This document shows, piece after piece, positions 23,801-36,700 of a DNA stretch of 64,000 nucleotides; within the stretch, counting starts at the first letter, position 1, and each line of letters opens with the position of its first letter. The DNA lies in NCBI GenBank assembly GCA_959347315.1, contig OY365811.1, positions 32,849,406 to 32,913,405 on the forward strand, in the 5' to 3' direction. Under the pieces are notes generated by a model that had not been told where the DNA came from, did not search any database, and saw only the letters and a list, made by a program, of their open reading frames with translations. Position numbers and translations under genes: made by a program. Source of the stretch: Bimastos eiseni (lineage: Eukaryota; Annelida; Clitellata; Crassiclitellata; Lumbricidae).

Positions 23801-26800
23801 AAATTCTTGTCCCTCAAATGTTTTCTCTGTGTTATGATGCTTACCCAGAATATTTGGGTTCCCTGTGGAGGAGAACGTTGTCAGGATTCAAGCTGCTCAG
23901 AGTGGTCGTCAGCTCTTCTGAACCGATGCCCTCCCTCAGATGATAATCCATGTCAGAAAGGTTGGCAGTAGGAGGAGCCGACATCAGATTGTAATAGAGT
24001 TTGGTCGATGGTGTCTGCACCTCATCCAGTTCATCAAGCATATCGTCAGACTACACAAACAAAACAAACCGTTGTAATGTAATAAACATTGACCCATTTC
24101 ACCTCCTCCAATTCACTAGGTCTTAGGTCAGAGCTACAGCATAGAGTAATGTAATAAGGAAAATTTTTATACAGAGCGATTGCCGCTACTCCACTTCATC
24201 AAGCATCTAATTAAACTGTTCAATTAATAGAACACAGCTCACTACTCTGCCTCTAGCAAAGTAAAGGTATTAGTATAAAGTAGCTCCTTTTGGTTTAAAA
24301 AAAAACAGTATTTAATCTGACTTTTACTGATTTTCGCATATCATCATTATCAAACACTTGCAATAACCACAAACATTCACATAAAACCTCAAAACTGTTG
24401 AAACACTTTAGAGACATGCACTTGTACACAAATTTGCAACCTCATTCATCTCTTATCATTTACTACAGTATACATTATGCAGCATAAAAATTGTATCTTA
24501 TGTATCAATTGATAACTATACAGAATAACTTGAAGACCCACTTGGCTACGATGGGAAGCAGAGCCATTGATGTTTGTCTTGTACTTGTATTGTTCTTTTG
24601 CAAATTCCGATGGCACCGGTGACCAGACATCTGAGAACTCCTGTGAATCGTCTGGCAGATGGTACTTCAAGTCATCGCAAACAGCGCTAGACGGAGTCGT
24701 CGCGCCCTGACGAGAGTCCGAGTCGTACTTGTGGAAGTCGCCGTCTGCGTTCGACGGATTCATGGTCGTATAACGGAAGTCGGTGTCGTCGTGCATGTAT
24801 CTCAGTTCGTCGTGGATGGTGTCGTGACCGCCTGTGGATGACAACGTGCTGAAGCGGCCGCTCGTGCTCTCAAACTCAAACAGGTCTTGACCCTGCAAAC
24901 GAATACGGGCAAGCTGTTCAGCACTGAATTTTTACAACTAAACAGAGAATACATAAAAAATTTCAATAATTATTGCTTACTGTTTAAACTAACAACAATG
25001 CAGTATTATTACAAGTACCATATGAACGAATGATGACAAGTTATTACAGAAGTTGAATTTAACTGTCAGCAGTCATTAAAGGCGCCCATTATGATATGCC
25101 AGGGAGAGGGACTTCTGGAAGGCACACAGTGACACGTACTGCAAACGAAAAGTGATGTGTTAATTGGTGGACATATGCGAGGAGAGGGGTCAAAACCCAT
25201 CACTTGTCATTTTAACCTTTTTCATTAAATCATATTCTACAATGCATCTGCTTCAAAATACTTTTACAGAATCGAAATAGTTGATATCTAACTCAAGTTA
25301 AACTCCTTTGAGTCTTTCATTAGTATAATCTTAACAACTGAGAAAATCAAGTCAAAGTTTCAGAATATTCGTGTCATCAAATATCTTAGCAACATTACTT
25401 GATTACTCTACAACTCTGCTGGACAGTAAAGGACTATATTCTGCATGAAATAATCATGGCAGGTCGATGTAGGAAATCTAGGTCACTCACCTCTGAAAAC
25501 ATGCATATTTAGCAATGCAAATCTTGACACCACATTAATTAAAAGTCAGTTTTCTCCAACTAAATATTTGAATTCAACATTTTTTATTTCAGATATTGAA
25601 AGAAGACATATTCATTTGTAACAATATACCATAAAACGATTTTCTGTGTTTTTGACCCCCTCTGACCTATTTGAGCCTTTATCTCAATAACTAGGAGCCG
25701 ACAAACGGCTGGTTTTGACCCCCCTCCTCACATATAGGTGGTAGCCATCCAGCCTACCTGTCTGAAAACAACATCTAGCACCACATCAAGAGAAACTCAG
25801 TAGGGGTATTACGACCCGACGACACAACCACGACCAAAAAGAATGGTCTTCAACCACATTTGGAAATGAGACAAAGGGATCGACATCACAGGCTGCTAGG
25901 CAACTTATTCCAAATGAAGAGCCTATCACAATGAAGCTACTATGCTGGACTGTGTAACTTTGGGTTGGAGGTCATATTACACAACAAAATCTAAACATCA
26001 ATGCCTTGTTAACGCAACAAGGCACTGATGTTTAGATTTTGTTGCGTTAACCAATACAATTCCTTACAAATTAAGCTGAAAATATGCCCAAACCTAGGAA
26101 TACCACCTATCAGCATTATAACGGATTAAAGCTGATTGTCCACACAATGGCATTGCAATATTCAACCCTGGTGTAAATGAATTTGTGCATCAGAGTAGTC
26201 ATGACTCAAAAGGTAAAATGATCAGTGTATGTGTACTGTACATTACATATGAACCCATGAATCAGTGCATTCTCTTCACATGCTCTGAGCTCAGACCCAG
26301 ATCATACAGAATATCATGTAATGTAATAGCGATTTCACAAGCGAAAAAACAGACAGCAGGGTAGCAGCACTTTACGCAAACGAAAATCTTTATTATACTC
26401 GACAGCAACTGATACTGGTTTTCTTTCAGGATTCAGCCCCAGGCGAATGGACATCAGCAATGAAAGGAGATAATTAAAACTATTTATTAGACTGGCGGCG
26501 AGCCCTCTCCATTGCTATCGTACAGTTCCAATTATGGTGTACAATATTCAGTGTACATAACCATCTCCCGCCACGTTCACTAGGGGCACAAGATATGCAG
26601 AATGCTCAGAACATCCTTCTGACCCTGTACGGGTTGATACTCGATCTCATGACTGACAGACCAGCGCTCAAATGACTAAATTATCCTGCATTAACAATTA
26701 GACGACTATAAATACCACTAATTATAAGAGCTAATAAAGAAGGCATTTAGAAGCTGTTATGTAGCTCACCTTGAGCTGTTGATTCTTCTCAGGACGACGG

Positions 26801-29800
26801 ATGTGCTTGTACTTGTCAGCCGCTGCAACCGTCCTTATGCGACCATCCAGTATTTCATCCCCTGTAGCAAGTAAGGAGAACAACAGCCTCAGTCAGTTGG
26901 GGCAAAATCAGTCGACCGATTGACTCTTCTCAGACGAATGCCCTTTCCCAAAATTAAGCCAACGCCTGCAAAGCTTGTATCTCAATCCAAGGATTTCAAC
27001 TTCAAAACATGGGTTTTCTTAGACACAATCATCAATCAATCCCTTGTGCATCACAAAAATAGCACCATAGAAGTCAGAGATCAGATAAGTAATTATCCCT
27101 GAGACACATCCTCAAGCAGGTACAACAGACCAGACTCATTGTGCTACAACAACTAAATGCGGCAAAAAATCATCTCATCCCTTGGCAAGAAATCATCTCA
27201 TCTCTCATGTATCCAGACAAAGACCTCTAATTGATAGACGAACAATGCTACCCGCTGCAGCTGTAACTAGGCCAGTTAAATTAATCACCAGCCTTCCCCC
27301 AACCAAATGGGTAGCTTATCTTATCACCCAGTATAATCAAAGTCTGCTGCTCTAGGCTGATGCAAAAACCTCAGTCATGAGGGGGAAGGAATTGATCATT
27401 CTGAACATGACGGAGGAGTGTCAGTAAAGCCACGGTTACACTTTCCCTCCAGTGACAGATCAGTGCTCAGCTGTCAAATGATCGCACTCACGACTCCTCA
27501 TTCCGATTGCATGCACCTCAGCACATGTATGCATCTATGCGCTACTTCTGACTATACGACTTACATGTACCTGCATACATATGCTTGAGTTAATAACATT
27601 GGATACCATATATGTATGAATCTATGTATTTATGTATGAATGCATGCATGCATGTATGTCCTGGTATATAATATATGTTTGCATGTACATAAATATACAT
27701 GCTTGTGTGCACCAATATGCATACAAACATACATACATAGTACATACTTTTACTTATACTTATACATGTATATATTTATGTATGCATGCATAAGTGTGTA
27801 TGCATGCAAATCTGACACCAGAATGTATATATAGCTTTGTATACATAGACAGTATTACACACATACAGGCAAGTACACACATACAGGCAAGCACACACAT
27901 GGCACGCATAGATGTACGCATATTTGTTCTGTGCGTATGCATGTATGATTATGATGACAATCAGGGTAATTATGAAGATAGCATTAACATAATGAAAACA
28001 ATGCATGCAGAGTTTAATACCAAGAGCACCATAATGAAACCAAAAGTGAAACAATCAGACACTTATGTAAAACACAAGTTATCTGCTTGCCATAATAGAT
28101 ATTTATAACATAAAATTGTATCATAGTAAGTGTACCATGCACAATAACTGAACATTAAAGTCTGTGGAAAGACAGAGAAAAAGCAGGCATGTACATGTGT
28201 AGAGGCATTGAAAGAAAGAAGCTGTTAGAAGGAATTTAGTGAACAGGAAATAGAATAAAAGTTAAGATAAATAAAAGAAAATGCAAGAAACCAAATTGTA
28301 TTAAACGTAGAGAATTACTGACAAACTCAAACGATAGTACTAACTTGGTAGGCGGCTGACGCTTTTAATCAGCGTTTCCAAAACTATGTTCGGTGGAACC
28401 CTAGGGCTTCGTGAGGTGAAGACAAAGGTTCCATGGAAACTTTTCAGTGTGAACAAATGGAGGGTTTTACTTGACATCTGTGTATAACTTTATATGAAAG
28501 AGAATTCATTTGTCATTGTCTTTCATACCTGTGTTATTATAATTCTAATCTAGGCCAAAACCTGTATATGCTTAGTTTTTGACGGGACGATCCACCAAAG
28601 AAATTTATGATCAAAAGGGTTCCACGGCCCCACCAAACAAATTTATGATCAAAAGGGCTACACGGCCCCACCAAACAAATTTATGATCAAAAGAGCTCCA
28701 CAGCCAAAAAATATTTGGAAACGCTGCTTTAAAGAATACTGACCATTAAGCAGTACATGCAGCCAGGTACAAAAGCATAAATTTAGTGCATTCAACTAAA
28801 AATTATATTGACTTCACCATCCTATAAATATATGACATACTATATGCACACAGCTTTAAACCAATTTTTTATATTTCCCATCTGATATGCCTTATTTTTA
28901 AAATCTCCCTGTTGCATCATCACCTCTGATCTTCCCCGATTCGACACTGATCCACCCCAATCAACCGCCCTCTTTCCTTAATCTTCCCCTATCTCATCCT
29001 GACCTAATTCTCCCTTTAGTTTACCATGCCCTCCAACTCTGATTCATTCCAATCAACTCCTTTTGATCCTTCTTCGATCTTTGCTCAATTGTACACCAAA
29101 CCATCCATATTCACACATCACAACTCAACTCCTCTAATCTGCCTCTGATTCTATCCTGATCCACCACAATCCATCCGTCTGGTTTAGAACACAGTCGAGA
29201 TAACATTGTTACATTGGGTCACGGCTGCTCAGTCAATCAGTCGGTCGGCTAGAGCCCCAGCGTTTTTGGAGGCCCACTGGCTGGCTAACAAGATTATGGA
29301 GTGAGGAAGAGTTTATTGGGGGCAGGAGATGGATTGGGAAAGTAGTCAGGAACGTCAGATGCAACGTCATCGTGCAAGTGGTAACACTGAGCTAAAAGCT
29401 GTCCATCAAATTCAATCTGTACAATGATCGGATATATGCATTATGCAAGCGTGAGGAATTACAAAAAGCATCAAGTAGCCATAGCCATTCAGATAAATTC
29501 TAATAAAATAGAATGTGGAAAACCGTAAAGCTACTAAATGACTTGGGGCAAAAAAGAGGGAAACAGAAGCAAAGGGAAGATAGTTAGAAACTGATCATCA
29601 TGATCCCTTCACTAGACTTGATTATCAGGCCAGAGTCTTTAACTTACGATTCGCAGAGTTATCCCCCTCGTACTGCAAAACATGCATCTCTTGACCCGAT
29701 GCATAGCGGTCGGATTTTGGGGTGGAAGGGAAGACATCGTCGCCTTTATAGCAGTCGATAAAACACCAAATTATGACAAATAAAGATCTTAAACTAGACA

Positions 29801-31676
29801 TCTATCACATTTACTGCTGCATTCAACCAAAACAACTGAAAATCAAGGTAATAGTACTGGAAGCAGTGGTAATGGTAGTAAGTGTATTAGTAGTGGGTGA
29901 GAGTAAGTGCCGGTAATCCCTCAAACATAGAGAAGAACTCCTTAACTTAGAAGTGGATAAATCATGATATGTTGACGATGTCAACAGTTTGGACATTTTG
30001 TACACGCAAAAAAGAATTAATTCTGACAACAACTTTTGGTCAATGCTTACAAATGTTGTTTCATGGCAATTTATGGGTTTGTAAAGTTAGAATTGGACAG
30101 TCCACTCAATGAGGTCAATTTATAAATGTGACTACCTATCTATTCGGGTACACACCTTATGAGCAAGACTCCACAAGTTGTCAGCTAAAAATATCATCTC
30201 AATTAACTCCAGGAACCAAAAGGGTGTTTTAACTTACTGACCAGCTGTTGCGATGTCTCACAAGGGTGATGGGGATGAGTAATATCTCTAATTGGGGCAA
30301 CTTAATGACACTAGATTGGGCAGTGTTGATGTCTAACTGGCAAAGGAATTGCAGCTGTAGTTGGACGATAGTTTTGGCATATTTTATCCAAAAGGGCAAA
30401 CAAGTAAAGTATCTGACAGAAGGAGAAGTATATCGACATTTTCCACAGTGTAGAATAAAGGCAAATTAAGTTGGTTCAAAGACCAGAAGCAGTAATTGTA
30501 ATTAGTTACCTAAATGACGAGCAGTCTATTAACTTAAATCAGTGAACAAGGGTACGGTCATTCCCATGCCGTCAGAACTCTTCACTTACACTGTAAAAAC
30601 GAGTCTGCTAGAGGGCTCCATCAGAACATAAATCTTCATATATTTTCAGTGTCAGGTGGGGATTTGAAGCCCAAATATCTGGGTTAACAGTCCAGCAATC
30701 TAATCAATAGACCATTGGTCACCCAATATGTGGCTCTGGCTGCATAAGAATGAAAAGGAAGAAGGAAGAACTGGTAGAACAAGTCTTCAGAACACAACAG
30801 AACGAAATTCAGGAAACAGAAGTAAGTAAGTAAGATCCACCAAACTCAGATTACTTTCAAATCATGCCAGTGAAATCTCTCATACAACCAGCCACTACTT
30901 CAAAAAGGGAAAATCAGTTGGGAAAGAATAATGAACATGATTTTTCCAGAAAATTATTAATAATTTATGATGATGCCAATTCATGATACCATGCTAGAAA
31001 TTGCAAAACAAACAGTCAAAGAAGTTTCTAATTCGGCTGATGAGCCCAAAAGTGCTACATAATTCTAAAAGGAGAGTTTCCCAGAAAGCCCTATTCACTT
31101 GACCCACATTGTGCCATTAGGTAGATGCCTTCTAAGGGTCCACTGTGAGGTCTAATAAACATTGGCAGTTAGTGCTGCAAAACACACATGCCCCTCCTAC
31201 CCCACTCCACCCACCAGAAATTTAAAACATCAGACAACTTCTTCAAAGCAAACCTAAATATAATCTAGACTAAACAAATGAAACCAATTCTAAAATCATA
31301 CTAAAAAATAACTACCTCAGTAATACACATATACGCACAAATAAGAAGTGAACATGAACTTAGTGATGATACAGAAGACAAATAAAGATTAAGCAACTTG
31401 TATTCAAAATGTTTAAAGTTAAATAAATAAAATTAAACCAAATGCAAAAAATACAAAAAATTGTAATAGATTATCAGAGTCTGAAAGATAAGAATCGTTC
31501 ATTAGATTTTCACTCAGCAAAACCAATGTTACCTTTTGGGGCAATGGTTTGTAAAGCACCATAACTGTATTCCATTGCATTAAATCTATAAATTTTGTAT
31601 AGCACCTCTCACAGTGCAAAAAAATCAGGGCACTTCCAATTCTCTGCATATATATAACATATAAATATATGTAATT

Positions 31677-31707
<31 letters not shown>

Positions 31708-33655
31708 GTATATATATATATATATAATAAAATATTATATATATATATAATATATATTATATATATAAAACTCACTATTTCTCTTTGGCTTTCAAGGATA
31801 TGGAAATCTGATTGCATAACTGACTATCCCTCAGATTCACATTTAGGTGTGACCTTGCGCGCATTACAAATTTATTAATAATAATAATAATAATAATACA
31901 TGTGTACTGTACATGTGGATTAAAATATATGCATGGTCACATGCATAAATATATATACATGCATAGATGTAAAAATCAATCAAATTTGAGCAAGAAGTCG
32001 AATAAGACTGATAAAATAGAAAAGAACTGTGTCGAATGAGAAGACATGATGTTTCAACATCCACACAACAGAACGTACCTCCCTCTTCATCTGAATCCAT
32101 TGGTGCCTCAAGCATTGTCTCTGGGTAGACAATGTTGTAGCCATCGTCGACTTCAGGAGTGGCGACGTTCACCTGAGTCACCGTTCTCAAGACCTCAACA
32201 ACTGAGATGAATCCCAGACGATGTGCGATCGATAACGGAGTTTGGCCATTCTACGAAAATCATATCACCTTTTTGGTATCACCAAATGACCTCTGACCTC
32301 ACTCACCTCAAAGCTGACCCCTCTTTATGCCACTCAGGTCAAAGGTTATATTCAGACTCTTCTGTTTCAATCTGCTTACACAATGCACCCTATTGATTCT
32401 GTTTTCACAGATCTATTTGAATTTGATTGGAAAGGAAGATCGTGTTCTGGTGGCTGAAACTCTCGTTAAGCACGGATCACCCATCGATATGCAAACAAAG
32501 GTAACATCTTGTGATCATGTCTTTAAATGATCCAGTTGTCAATTAGTTAAAGTGCTTGTCCTGCTATGCAGAGAGTACAGATTTAAGCCTCTCCCAATGG
32601 CAATTGATGTGTAGGGATCATGAGCAAGGCTTTATGCACAATTGTTAACTGCCCTCATAAGAGCTCCATCATATGATCATGCACACCTCTGAACTTTTAT
32701 AGGAGGGAATATCAAACACACTTTATGTACAAAGATAATACTGGTGAGATCTGTAATTTAATATAATGTAAACCGATCTACAGATGCCTAACATAGTTAG
32801 CAAGGTTTCTCATTAGGGGCATTAGAGTAAATTGTCAGAGCAAGAGCTACATAAAACAGACAGAATTTCAATCGCTAAAAATCGCCAACATTTTACAAAG
32901 AAATGAAACATTGGGCAACAATGACTGCATTGGACGATTGCTGGATGCTGCTCACCTGGGTCAGAAGATCCGGCGATGCGTTATGTTTCAGAAGCAGATT
33001 GATGACGAGCACATGACCCTGCTGAGCTGCCTGATGCAGTGGAGTGTAGCCAAGCTATGTTTAAATAAAGAAAAAGAAAAACAATCTTTTAATAACTAAA
33101 CAATTGTGAGTGACATATTTCTAAAATGACAGAGCACATAATAAATAAATGTTTGTTTATTGATAAACATGGAATTTCACACTGCAAACCATTACAAAAC
33201 CATTACATAACACAACTTCACAAGATACCCACCAACACACATGCAACCAACTAAATAGTCATTGCTTCCTCGGTTGTAAACCCGTCCCAAATGCTGGAAC
33301 GATCAGTTTCCCTTCTGTGATCCAATCAATAGTCCCTCAAATCCAAACTTAAGACTTATTTCTTTTCTAATGCCCACTGCACTTAGTTGTCTATTTCTGT
33401 GGCTCGCTTGCAAAGCCATGGTTGTGCTATGACAACGTAGAAATTGTCATTGTTATTATTATTATTATAATTACTAATATTACTATTATTATAATTATAA
33501 TTCTTCACCAGCAGACAACATTAAACCATCAAAGAAAAGAAGCGTAGTCCCTTAAATCTAACCGAAATCGATAACCATTAGCCCGCAGACTCAAACATCA
33601 GCATCCTTACCTGTTTAGCTAAACCACAAAAGCTCCATTTCATTTCCCACTGACA

Positions 33656-33702
<47 letters not shown>

Positions 33703-36700
33703 TATATATATGCATATATAAATATAAGATAGAATTGGCCTATATATATCTATATATATATATATATATATGAGTTTTTCTGAGGTCCAAGAGAAAAAAC
33801 CCTTGAAACATCATTCTGAACTGGTGAGGATTAGAATCCTCAGTTTCAACAGTCCAGCAAACTCACCAATAGATCATCACATAATCCTCACTAAAAACCC
33901 AATATTACAACAAAATAGCAATGAAAAAACTCAACATTAAAGAAATACAGGACAAAGAAATCCTCAAGACCTACTTTTGTTGCCGCATTAACTGATGCTC
34001 CGTGATTCAACAAGAACCGGATCATCTGGAGTTGACCAAAATGGCAAGCAGTGTGCAGTGGAGTGTATCCAGCCTACAAATCAAACAAAAGCATTCTACA
34101 TTTCTACAATCTCTAAGCATACAACTTACACACTAAAAGACGTGCACTTCATGATCGCAGGCAATGAGGAGGGATGCAAGGAGTAAGTAGTGATAGGAAG
34201 GTGTGCTGGCACTAACTCAAGGCATTGCATAAGATAGACACCTGTCTTATTCATCAGATTCAGAGACACTGACCCACAACATAACAAGTGCAATAAATAC
34301 ACAAGAAGAAGAAGAAGAAGAAGAAGAAGAAGAAGAAGAAGAAGAAGAAGAAGAAGATCTTCCCACCGTCCCATCCTCCCACCGTCCCATCTTCCCACCT
34401 TCCCACCATCCCATCCTCCCACCGTCCCATCTTCCCACCGTCCCATCTTCCCACCGTCCCATCTTCCCACCATCCCATCCTCCCACCGTCCCATCTTCCC
34501 ACCATCCCATCTTCCCACCATCCCATCTTCCCACCATCCCATCTTCCCACCATCCCATCTTCCCACCATCCCATCTTCCCACCATCCCATCTTCCACCAA
34601 AGCATGCTGTCATTGTATCTGTTGTAGCAGTGTTACCCTATAGAAGCAGGTTGAGAAGAAATCTTGAAACAGATTTCTGTACTGGCAGAAATTTGACTGA
34701 GCAATATATTCTCGCTTAAAGTTCCAACACAGAAGACAATTCTGTTGCATTCTTCAGCCTTCTCAAGCTCCATCTTACACACAACACCAAGCAGTCATGA
34801 CTGATTGCATGTCTATACTGAAATGGTCTGGAATTCAAATGCAGCAATGTTTATGACAGATCTTGGCTAAAATGACGTCAGCTACTGTAGCCTGGTCTCT
34901 GGTTTCCACGACCCGTCAGATATCAGTCTAGCTTTTTCAACACAATACAATCTTTCATTTGAGTTTCACCTGATACACTGATCAATTACACAAGACTAGA
35001 TCATTTAAAGCCATGATCACAAGATGTTACCTTTGTTTGCATATCGATGGGTGATCCGTGCTTAACGAGAGTTTCAGCCACCAGAACACGATCTTCCTGG
35101 GCAGCCAGGTGCATTGGAGTCAGTCCATTCTTGGCCTTGGCCGTGGCATCACCCTTACGATCCAGCAGGAGGGTTGCCACCTCAGCATTGCCCTCTTGTG
35201 CAACCACGTGAACTGGCGTAAATCCATTCTGAAAGATCAAGATCAAGTTGCCATCAGTACAAAATAACAAAGATATAAAATTACTAAATAAGAGAACTAG
35301 GCATAAATTGTTAAGCTTGGCTTTTAATAAAACTCAACAGTAATTACAATTTAATAAAAAATAAAATCATGACATTTTTTCCCAATCTTTATGACACTGA
35401 TTTAAAAATCTGAGATAGCAAAGTGCACAGCAATTTCCAGAGGTCCAAAACAATTGAGATACATAGATTTAAAAATTATCAACAAAAAGAATGGATCTAA
35501 CAAAATAAGACTCTTTTGAACATATTCTAGCGAGCGGTGTAATTGGGTACAGCATCCCGAAATATAGAACAGGTCAGCCAGATCTGGGCAGGTCAGAAGT
35601 ACAGAATACAGATTTAACTTCATCACAAGGCTATTTTCACATTTCAGCAGCACTGGTTTCCAAACAAACAAAACAACATTTAAATATTATAACTTAACAA
35701 TTGCTCTAATCAAATATCCGTCAGTGTTCCAAAACAATCCTGAAACAGAATATATATAATTACAGAAGGTACCTTTGACTCCACATTTGGCTTGCCACCA
35801 TGATCCAGAATGATCTTGGCAATGTCATTGTGGTTTCTCTTAGCAGCAATATGAAGAGCAGTGTATCCATTCTTTAAAAAACAAAACCTTTGATAAAAAC
35901 ATCACTGTTACAATCATCATTACGCTTCTTAAGCAAAACATTCTAAGCACCATTAACAACAGCAGACAACCTGACCTTAATAATAGCAGAAAAAAATATT
36001 TAAAAAAATGGAACATCATGTCTTTGTTTTATTTTTTTCCTTGCTGAACCTCCAAACACTGTCAGTTTATTGTTGTTTGCATAAACCAACCTGCTTAAGG
36101 CTGTGCATATCAACCTGGAACCCAACCTGACTCAGACATAAATTTATGCCACGACTAAACCAATAAATATGTCAATCTTGCACATAAACTCAATCCCATC
36201 ATGCATCCTCATGGAATGGACCATCCACATGGAAAAGTCTGCTATTGAATTTACGTACCATTGCCTTTGATTCTGTTCAGCTTATACTTTGAAACTGTTT
36301 CATAAAAACTTGTTTAGATAAGTTAGATAGAAATAGTGGCAAAACAATTCAACATGTTCAAGATATAAAATATTATGTGTCTTGATACATACCTACAACA
36401 CTTTTATTGCATTTAGTTATTCTGTGCTAAGGCAATATGAACTTTATGGTTACGATCATGCCTAGTAATCAAGTCATAAATGATTCCAATGAAAGTCAAA
36501 CGTACCTTTGCGACTGCATGCACATTGGCACCATTTTCCAGGAGTACCTCAGCCACTTCGGCATTGTTATAGTGAGTGGCCACGTGCAGTGGCGCCAGGC
36601 CGTTCTTGCCTTCGACATTTGGGTTGCCATTCTTCTGCAGCAGGAGCTTGGTGACTTTGGCGTTGCCATACTTAGCAGCAATGTGGAGAGGAGTGAAACC

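Larger units (their letters stand above)
29744..32078. other. Ank: large ankyrin intron, repeats only
   Basis: 2.3 kb. Holds a tRNA-like SINE head near 30640-30730, LINE-tail remnants at 31555-31640 and 31768-31893, and a (TA)n tract at 31674-31770. No exon. Confidence 0.6.

Noticed and set aside
32327..32530. A + strand gene with an ankyrin-like end ([14 protein letters not shown])
   Set aside because: It is the inverted copy of part of the 35031-35228 exon; no other + strand ankyrin exons surround it. Reported as a repeat instead.
34126..34613. - strand frames rich in [15 protein letters not shown]
   Set aside because: Artefact of a 16-bp minisatellite and an (AAG)n tract inside an ankyrin intron.
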